From assembly GCA_030147905.1 (NCBI GenBank), contig JASBUM010000661.1, positions 1-11,521 on the forward strand: DNA of 11,521 nucleotides. Reading direction: 5' to 3'. This document shows positions 7,549 through 11,521 of this stretch, piece after piece (position 1 is the stretch's first letter; every line of letters starts with the position of its first letter). The stretch comes from Acidimangrovimonas sp. GTDB taxonomy: Bacteria > Pseudomonadota > Alphaproteobacteria > Rhodobacterales > Rhodobacteraceae. The notes below the pieces were generated by a model, which saw nothing but the letters and a program-made list of their open reading frames with translations, searched no databases and was not told the DNA's origin. The translations under genes and the position numbers were made by a program.

Positions 7549-8703
7549 ATGGACAGCCGCGCCATTCTCGAACGCCTGATCGCCTTCGACACGGTCAGCG
7601 ACCGGCCCAACCGCGCACTGATGGACTATCTGCGCACGCTCCTCGAATCGGCCGGTGCGACGGTTATGCTGGTTCCCGACGCCAGCGGGCAGAAGGCCAA
7701 TCTCCACGCCACCATCGGACCCGCCGGCGGTGGGGGGGTGATGTTGTCGGGCCATACGGATGTGGTCCCGGTCGAGGGGCAGGACTGGCGTCATCCGCCC
7801 TTCCGCATGACCGAGGTCGACGGGCGCTATTACGGGCGGGGCGCGGCCGACATGAAGGGGTTCGTCGCCTGTGCGACCGCCGCCGTGCTTGGCGCCGCGC
7901 GCCGTCCGCTGCGCGCGCCGCTGCATCTCGCCTTCAGCCATGACGAAGAGGTCGGCTGCCTCGGCGTGCGCTCGCTCATCGCGTTGATGGCGCAGTCGCC
8001 GCACCGCCCGGCGATGTGTATCGTGGGCGAGCCGACGGAGATGCGGGTGGCTACCGGGCACAAGGGCAAGCAGGCCCTGCGCGCCACCTGCCGCGGTCGC
8101 GAGGGGCATTCGGCGCTTGCTCCGCTTGCGCTCAATGCGCTCCACATGGGGGCCGATCTGGTGGGGGCGATGCGCGCGATCCAGCGCCGGATAGCCCAGA
8201 CCGGGCGGCGCGACGGCGATTACGACGTGCCCTATACCACGCTGCACGTCGGCAAGATGGCGGGCGGCGTGCAGGTCAATATCGTACCCAATCTCTGCAC
8301 GCTGGATTTCGAGATCCGAAGCCTTGCCGAGGATGATCCCGGCGCGATCCTGGCCGAGGTCGCAGCCGCCGCCGAAGCGATCGTGGCGCCCCTGCGCGCG
8401 GACTTCGCCGAGGCGGCGATCACGGTGGAAAAGCTATGGGATTATCCCGGTCTGGGAACCGCGCCGGATGCGCGGGTGGTGGCCTTCGTCAAGGACCTGG
8501 TCGGGGCAAACGGCACAATCAAGGTCGCCTTCGGAACCGAGGGCGGTCTTTTCGCGCAGCGGCTGGACATTCCGACCCTCATCTGCGGCCCCGGTTCCAT
8601 GGCGCAGGGGCACAAGCCCGACGAATTCGTCACCCGCGACCAGATCGCGCGCTGCGACGCGATGTTGGGCGCGCTGGTCGACCGTCTGGAGGCCGGTCTC
8701 TGA
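7549..8703 (+). CDS. argE: Acetylornithine deacetylase-like M20 metallopeptidase (ArgE)
   Basis: A 384-residue zinc amidohydrolase of the M20 family, most like N-acetylornithine deacetylase, which releases ornithine from N-acetylornithine in arginine synthesis. The metal ligands and catalytic residues are in place: SGHTDVVPV (His69, Asp71 is the activating Asp), GRGAADMKG (bridging Asp101), HDEEVGC (general base Glu133, ligand Glu134), GEPTE (near 160-164), GHSAL (His187, dimer-contributed) and QGHKPDEF (final ligand His355). Length fits ArgE (about 383). ATG 7549 is chosen because MDSRAILERLIAFDTVS is the normal N-terminus; the ribosome site is only a G-run (7540-7544). An upstream ATG near 7507 would add unconserved sequence. 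No other arginine gene is nearby. Related M20 deacylases act on other N-acyl amino acids, so the substrate is probable rather than certain. Confidence 0.85.
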   Translation: MDSRAILERLIAFDTVSDRPNRALMDYLRTLLESAGATVMLVPDASGQKANLHATIGPAGGGGVMLSGHTDVVPVEGQDWRHPPFRMTEVDGRYYGRGAADMKGFVACATAAVLGAARRPLRAPLHLAFSHDEEVGCLGVRSLIALMAQSPHRPAMCIVGEPTEMRVATGHKGKQALRATCRGREGHSALAPLALNALHMGADLVGAMRAIQRRIAQTGRRDGDYDVPYTTLHVGKMAGGVQVNIVPNLCTLDFEIRSLAEDDPGAILAEVAAAAEAIVAPLRADFAEAAITVEKLWDYPGLGTAPDARVVAFVKDLVGANGTIKVAFGTEGGLFAQRLDIPTLICGPGSMAQGHKPDEFVTRDQIARCDAMLGALVDRLEAGL

Positions 8704-8741
8704 GCCTGCCCGCGGGGCGGGAGCGGCTGCGCGGAAATTAT

Positions 8742-8780
8742 ATTCCCGCTATTGAATGTGTTAATGTGTCCGGTTATCTC
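8742..8780 (+). promoter_or_regulatory. Candidate promoter with SqrR/BigR-like operator
   Basis: ATTC (8742-8745), eight bases, then GAAT (8754-8757) gives ATTC-N8-GAAT, the core I recall for the persulfide-sensing ArsR-family repressors SqrR and BigR. The arms extend to ATATTC/GAATGT with one mismatch. A possible -35 TTGAAT (8752-8757) overlaps the right arm and is followed after 17 bases by a poor -10, TATCTC (8775-8780). This is the most AT-rich part of the 8704-8827 gap. A further inverted repeat, GTCGCG (8787-8792) and CGCGAC (8803-8808), would lie at the start of the transcript. Confidence 0.5.
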
Positions 8781-8827
8781 TGCCCTGTCGCGCCGCGATC
8801 ACCGCGACGCATGGAATGGAGCCAGAC

Positions 8828-9031
8828 ATGACCCTAGACCGAGCCGTATTGCTGTTTGCCGGTGTGATGATCCTTCTCAGCCTGGCGCTGACGATCTGGG
8901 TTTCGCCGTTGTGGATGTGGTTCACGGCCTTCATCGGCGCGAATCTGGTCCAGTCCTCGCTGACCGGCTTCTGCCCCGCCGCGATGTTCTTCAAGCTGTT
9001 CGGGCTCAAGGGCGGCTGCGCCTTCAAGTAG
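8828..9031 (+). CDS. Small inner-membrane protein, DUF2892 (YgaP C-terminal-like)
   Basis: A 67-residue protein with two hydrophobic segments, about 5-24 and 30-47, and a short tail. It carries a TGFCPAA motif (Cys49) and a second cysteine near the end (Cys64 in KGGCAFK). This is the pattern of DUF2892, the membrane part of the rhodanese YgaP, which also exists as stand-alone proteins. I chose ATG 8828 because GGAG (8818-8821) lies six bases before it; an in-frame ATG at 8816 would add only four residues and overlaps that ribosome site. The gene stands alone, with its own candidate promoter and a terminator behind it. DUF2892 genes often sit with rhodaneses, sulfide:quinone reductase or ArsR-type repressors, so a part in reactive-sulfur handling is plausible. 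Its biochemical activity is not known. Confidence 0.87.
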   Translation: MTLDRAVLLFAGVMILLSLALTIWVSPLWMWFTAFIGANLVQSSLTGFCPAAMFFKLFGLKGGCAFK

Positions 9032-9057
9032 CGCCGTCAGCCCGGGCGCAGGGGCAC

Positions 9058-9094
9058 GGGGCGAGCGCGGGCACGGTCCCGCCCGCGCCCCTTT
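9058..9094 (+). terminator. Hairpin terminator after the DUF2892 gene
   Basis: GCGGGC (9067-9072) pairs with GCCCGC (9081-9086) around an eight-base loop, and GGGGC (9058-9062) pairs with GCCCC (9087-9091), leaving a four-base bulge at 9063-9066. The stem ends in TTT (9092-9094). It starts 26 bases beyond the stop codon and lies between convergent genes, so it may also end the sulfotransferase transcript, though without a T run on that side. Confidence 0.6.
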
Positions 9095-9105
9095 GGTCGC
9101 GCCCT

Positions 9106-9924
9106 TTACTCGCCCAGCTTGGCATGCACCTCGTCGAGGTCGACCTCGCCGCGCGGCATCTTGTTGGCGGGGTTCGCGAAGTCGTAGCGGAACAGCTCGA
9201 AGTCGCGGCTGTACATTTCGTAGACGAGATGCATCGACAGGTCGTCGAAGTAATCCTCGACCGGATGGGCGCGCCGGGGGCCGTGGCCCTCGCTTTCGTT
9301 GAACCGCGGAATCGCCCCGAGATCCACCGGATGGCGCGTTTCCACGAGATCGAGCACGCCCTGCATGCCGCGGTTGAAATCCTCGGTGAAGAAGATCCGG
9401 TCATAGCGGCCGCCATTGGCGATATAGGTCGCGATATGGCCCGACATCGCCGACCAGTGGATGTCGGGTTCCATCGGTTTGCGCCAGCGGATCGTGTCGC
9501 GCGCGAACAGCAGGAAGCGGCGGAAGCTGCGGATCTGGTCGAATTCGAAGCCGTTTTCGGGATCGCCGACCTCGATGCCGTATTTCTGGATCACCAGCGG
9601 CACCAGGTTTCCGCGATAGCGCCGCCCGTTACGCTGGATGCCGCAGATCTTGTCGAAGAACGAAGACAGGATGCGCGTATAGGGATTGCGCACGCAGGTG
9701 AAGCTGACCGCGGAACCCGCCCGGGCCACGCGCTCGATCGCGGGCTGGCTGGTGTCGAGGCCCCACTTGTGCAGCCCATCGCCCGCATCGTGGATGTCGC
9801 CGTCGAAGAAGCGGCCGTGATCGGCGTAATGCAGGATCTGCCCGATCGTCGAGCAGGCGCATTTCGGCACCACCCTGTAGATCAGGCTTTCGCTTTCCGT
9901 CATCCAGATGCCCGGATATCCCAT
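9106..9924 (-). CDS. Sulfotransferase, family 2-like (PAPS-dependent)
   Basis: A predicted soluble enzyme of 272 residues that would move sulfate from PAPS to a sugar or other hydroxyl acceptor. VPKCACST (19-26) matches the 5'-phosphosulfate loop of the carbohydrate sulfotransferases. TCVRNPYTRILSSFFDK (76-92) matches the 3'-phosphate-binding segment, with Arg79 and Ser87/Ser88 as the expected contacts. A later region, about 215-250, contains FNESEGHG, typical of the acceptor side. No signal peptide or membrane segment is seen. The start is uncertain. ATG 9924 is preceded by GGGGGA and gives the normal MGYPGIWM beginning. The frame stays open to a TTG at 10014 (302 residues), but that extension is AT-richer, poorly coding, and overlaps the probable promoter of the divergent glycosyltransferase. 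The acceptor is unknown; the neighbour suggests a surface glycan. Confidence 0.83.
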   Translation of the reverse strand: MGYPGIWMTESESLIYRVVPKCACSTIGQILHYADHGRFFDGDIHDAGDGLHKWGLDTSQPAIERVARAGSAVSFTCVRNPYTRILSSFFDKICGIQRNGRRYRGNLVPLVIQKYGIEVGDPENGFEFDQIRSFRRFLLFARDTIRWRKPMEPDIHWSAMSGHIATYIANGGRYDRIFFTEDFNRGMQGVLDLVETRHPVDLGAIPRFNESEGHGPRRAHPVEDYFDDLSMHLVYEMYSRDFELFRYDFANPANKMPRGEVDLDEVHAKLGE

Positions 9925-9980
9925 TCGGCGTGTCCCCCAAGCCCCTTCCGGCCGCGTGCTGCCTTGCGCCCAGGCATCGG

Positions 9981-10009
9981 CTGACACAGAATCAAAGAAA
10001 TGCTGTAAA
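9981..10009 (+). promoter_or_regulatory. Candidate sigma-70-type promoter of the glycosyltransferase gene
   Basis: CTGACA (9981-9986) is one base from the -35 consensus. After 17 bases comes TGTAAA (10004-10009) as -10, preceded by TGC (10001-10003), an extended -10 element. The stretch is markedly AT-richer than its surroundings. Transcription would start near 10016, giving a leader of about 100 bases. Confidence 0.5.
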
Positions 10010-10085
10010 GACAATCGCCGATCGCGTTACCGAAGGGTCCGCCAGCCGGCGGGTTCGGTCCGGCGGGTCCCCCGGCGGTCCGCAA

Positions 10086-10109
10086 GGCGCGAAAAGCGCC
10101 GGAAAGGAG
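10086..10109 (+). promoter_or_regulatory. Leader hairpin and strong ribosome site of the glycosyltransferase gene
   Basis: GGCGC (10086-10090) and GCGCC (10096-10100) form a small hairpin with loop GAAAA. Immediately after it comes AGGAG (10105-10109), five bases before the TTG at 10115. This near-perfect ribosome site decides the start, as no ATG lies nearby in frame. The leader before it (10045-10078) also holds repeated CCGGCGGGT segments. Confidence 0.65.
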
Positions 10110-10114
10110 AGATT

Positions 10115-11521
10115 TTGGCCAGGATCGCCTATCTTCTGCTGACTCACAAGGATCCCGACCGGGTGGCGACACTGGCGCGTCAACTCGGCGAGGCCGGCGA
10201 TTTCCTGGCGATCCATTTCGACGCGCGCGCGGGCGCCGAGGCCTTCGCGCGGCTGCAGGCCGCGTTGCAGGGGCTGCGCAACGTGGCCTTCACGCGCCGG
10301 CGCATCCGCTGCGGCTGGGGGGACTGGAGCCTGGTCGCGGCCTCGCTCGAGGCTGCCCGCGCGGCTCATGACGCCTTTCCCGAGGCCAGCCATTTCTACC
10401 TGATCTCGGGCGAATGCATGCCGATCAAGTCGGCCGCCTACATCCACGACTTTCTCGATGCCGGGGCGCGCGACTATATCGAGGCGGTGGATTTCCTCGG
10501 CAGCGACTGGATCAAGACCGGCCTGCGCGAGGAGCGGCTGATCTACCGTCACCTGTTCAACGAGCGGCGCCACAAATGGTTGTTCTACCAGTCGCTCGAA
10601 TGGCAGCGGCGGCTTGGTCTGCGCCGCAAGACGCCCGAACGGCTGCGTATCCATATCGGCAGCCAGTGGTGGTGCCTTCGGCGCCAGACGGTCGCGGCGA
10701 TCCTGACATTCTGTGCCGAACGTCCCGACGTGATCGCCTTCTTCCGGACCACATGGATCCCCGACGAGACCTTTTTCCAGACGCTCGTGCGCCATCTGGT
10801 CCCCGATGCCGAAATCGCCGGCAAGCGGCCCACCTTTCTGCTGTTTTCCGATTACGGCATGCCGGCCGCCTTCCACGACGATCATTTCGATTTCCTCGTC
10901 GGGCAGGATTACCTCTTCGCGCGCAAGATCTCGCCCCAGGCGCATGAGTTGCGCAAACGTCTGGGCGCCTATTACATCGAGGGCCCGGCCCGGCAGGCGA
11001 CAGATGACGATGGTGAGCGTCTCTACCATTTTCTCGTCACCAGGGGCCGCGCCGGCGAGCGTTTCGCGCCGCGCTTCTGGGAAAGCGGCAGCTCCATCGG
11101 CAACGGGCGGGAGCTGCTGATCATCGCGGCCAAGAAATGGCATGTGTCCAAGCGGCTGGCCGAATGGATCCGACAGGGCTGCGGGCTGCATGCGCTCGAT
11201 CATCTCTTCGACGAGGAAGAGGCGGGGCTGCCGTCGCTGGGCGGGATCGAGCGGGGTCTCGGCAAGCGGCACCGTCACCGACGCGCCTTCATGCGGCTGC
11301 TGTTCGAACATTTCGGGACCGAGCGGCTGGTGATCTGCACCGATACGGCGCAGGCCGATCTGATCGCCGATTTCCATGCCGACCGTTCGTCGGTCCGGCT
11401 GCTGGAGATCGAGTGCCGCCATTCGGAGGCGGATCTGCGCGGCCATGCCGGGCGGCTGGGCCTGATCGGCGCCAATCCCGCCGCCACGATGAAGGCGGGG
11501 CTTCTGAAAAGCCTGCACGAG
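10115..11521 (+). CDS. Glycosyltransferase, GT14-like with DUF5928 region, C-terminus beyond window
   Basis: The first 469 residues of a protein that continues past the right edge; the frame is open to the last base. It starts at TTG 10115, set by AGGAG five bases upstream. The start MARIAYLLLTHKDPD is normal for this family. The N-terminal half resembles core-2/I-branching beta-1,6-N-acetylglucosaminyltransferases (GT14, PF02485): HFDAR (34-38), CGWGDWSLVAA (66-76), FYLISGECMPIKS (94-106), IGSQWWCLRR (181-190) and WIPDETFFQTLVRH (214-227), where PDE holds the likely catalytic acid. From about 235 on the sequence matches what I recall as DUF5928 proteins of Rhodobacteraceae, including FSDYGMP, FARKIS and FAPRFWE. 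Unlike eukaryotic GT14 enzymes it has no membrane anchor or signal, so it should act in the cytoplasm. Donor and acceptor are unknown. Divergent from the sulfotransferase, it may work on the same glycan. Confidence 0.87.
   Translation, partial: MARIAYLLLTHKDPDRVATLARQLGEAGDFLAIHFDARAGAEAFARLQAALQGLRNVAFTRRRIRCGWGDWSLVAASLEAARAAHDAFPEASHFYLISGECMPIKSAAYIHDFLDAGARDYIEAVDFLGSDWIKTGLREERLIYRHLFNERRHKWLFYQSLEWQRRLGLRRKTPERLRIHIGSQWWCLRRQTVAAILTFCAERPDVIAFFRTTWIPDETFFQTLVRHLVPDAEIAGKRPTFLLFSDYGMPAAFHDDHFDFLVGQDYLFARKISPQAHELRKRLGAYYIEGPARQATDDDGERLYHFLVTRGRAGERFAPRFWESGSSIGNGRELLIIAAKKWHVSKRLAEWIRQGCGLHALDHLFDEEEAGLPSLGGIERGLGKRHRHRRAFMRLLFEHFGTERLVICTDTAQADLIADFHADRSSVRLLEIECRHSEADLRGHAGRLGLIGANPAATMKAGLLKSLHE

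Noticed and set aside
8709..8721. Small hairpin CCCGC/GCGGG just after the argE stop as a terminator
   Set aside because: Only five pairs with a three-base loop and no T run; too weak to call in this GC-rich sequence.
8752..9984. 410-codon open frame on the plus strand over the DUF2892 and sulfotransferase genes
   Set aside because: It conflicts with both genes and with the terminator between them; no ribosome site or domain.
9992..11518. 508-codon open frame on the minus strand at the right end
   Set aside because: It is antisense to the glycosyltransferase frame, which has a strong ribosome site and family motifs; the antisense product shows none.
1..11521. Mobile element, CRISPR array, tRNA or rRNA, phage defence system
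   Set aside because: No transposase, integrase, repeat-spacer pattern, cloverleaf or defence domain was seen on either strand.

Overview
The window is GC-rich, with G/C strongly favoured at third codon positions. Its gene content points to an alphaproteobacterium of the Rhodobacteraceae (Roseobacter/Paracoccus-like). The best taxonomic clues are the DUF5928-type glycosyltransferase, the family-2-like sulfotransferase beside it, the small DUF2892 membrane protein and the HmrR/CueR-type copper operator. This is inferred from protein family recall, not from a database search. No RNA gene, CRISPR array, insertion sequence or phage gene is visible, and no stretch longer than 300 bases lacks a gene.

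Layout. (1) 1-201, minus: N-terminus of an FAD-binding dehydrogenase that runs off the left edge. (2) 202-408: a 207-base gap with a short tandem repeat and a perfect palindrome. (3) 409-4374: the classic tesA / ybbA-ybbP arrangement. A secreted GDSL esterase on the minus strand is divergent from an ABC ATPase and a large FtsX-type permease, which overlap by four bases. (4) 4434-7454: a copper module on the minus strand. The Cu(I) exporter CopA is followed by, and overlaps, the regulator CueR. A CueR-type promoter lies upstream and a strong hairpin terminator downstream, shared with the permease end. (5) 7549-8703, plus: an ArgE-like M20 deacetylase. (6) 8742-9094, plus: a 67-residue DUF2892 protein with a terminator behind it and, in front, an ATTC-N8-GAAT element resembling the operator of SqrR/BigR sulfide-sensing repressors. 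(7) 9106-11521: a PAPS-dependent sulfotransferase (minus) divergent from a DUF5928/GT14-like glycosyltransferase (plus) that runs off the right edge.

How the genes work together. TesA, YbbA and YbbP probably form one envelope lipid-handling unit. CopA and CueR form a self-regulated copper-efflux circuit. The sulfotransferase and glycosyltransferase may build or decorate one surface glycan. The DUF2892 gene may belong to the cell's reactive-sulfur response. The FAD dehydrogenase and the deacetylase look like ordinary metabolic genes without a functional link to their neighbours here.

No wholly new system is evident. The observations most worth testing are the SqrR/BigR-like site before the DUF2892 gene and the sulfotransferase-glycosyltransferase pair.
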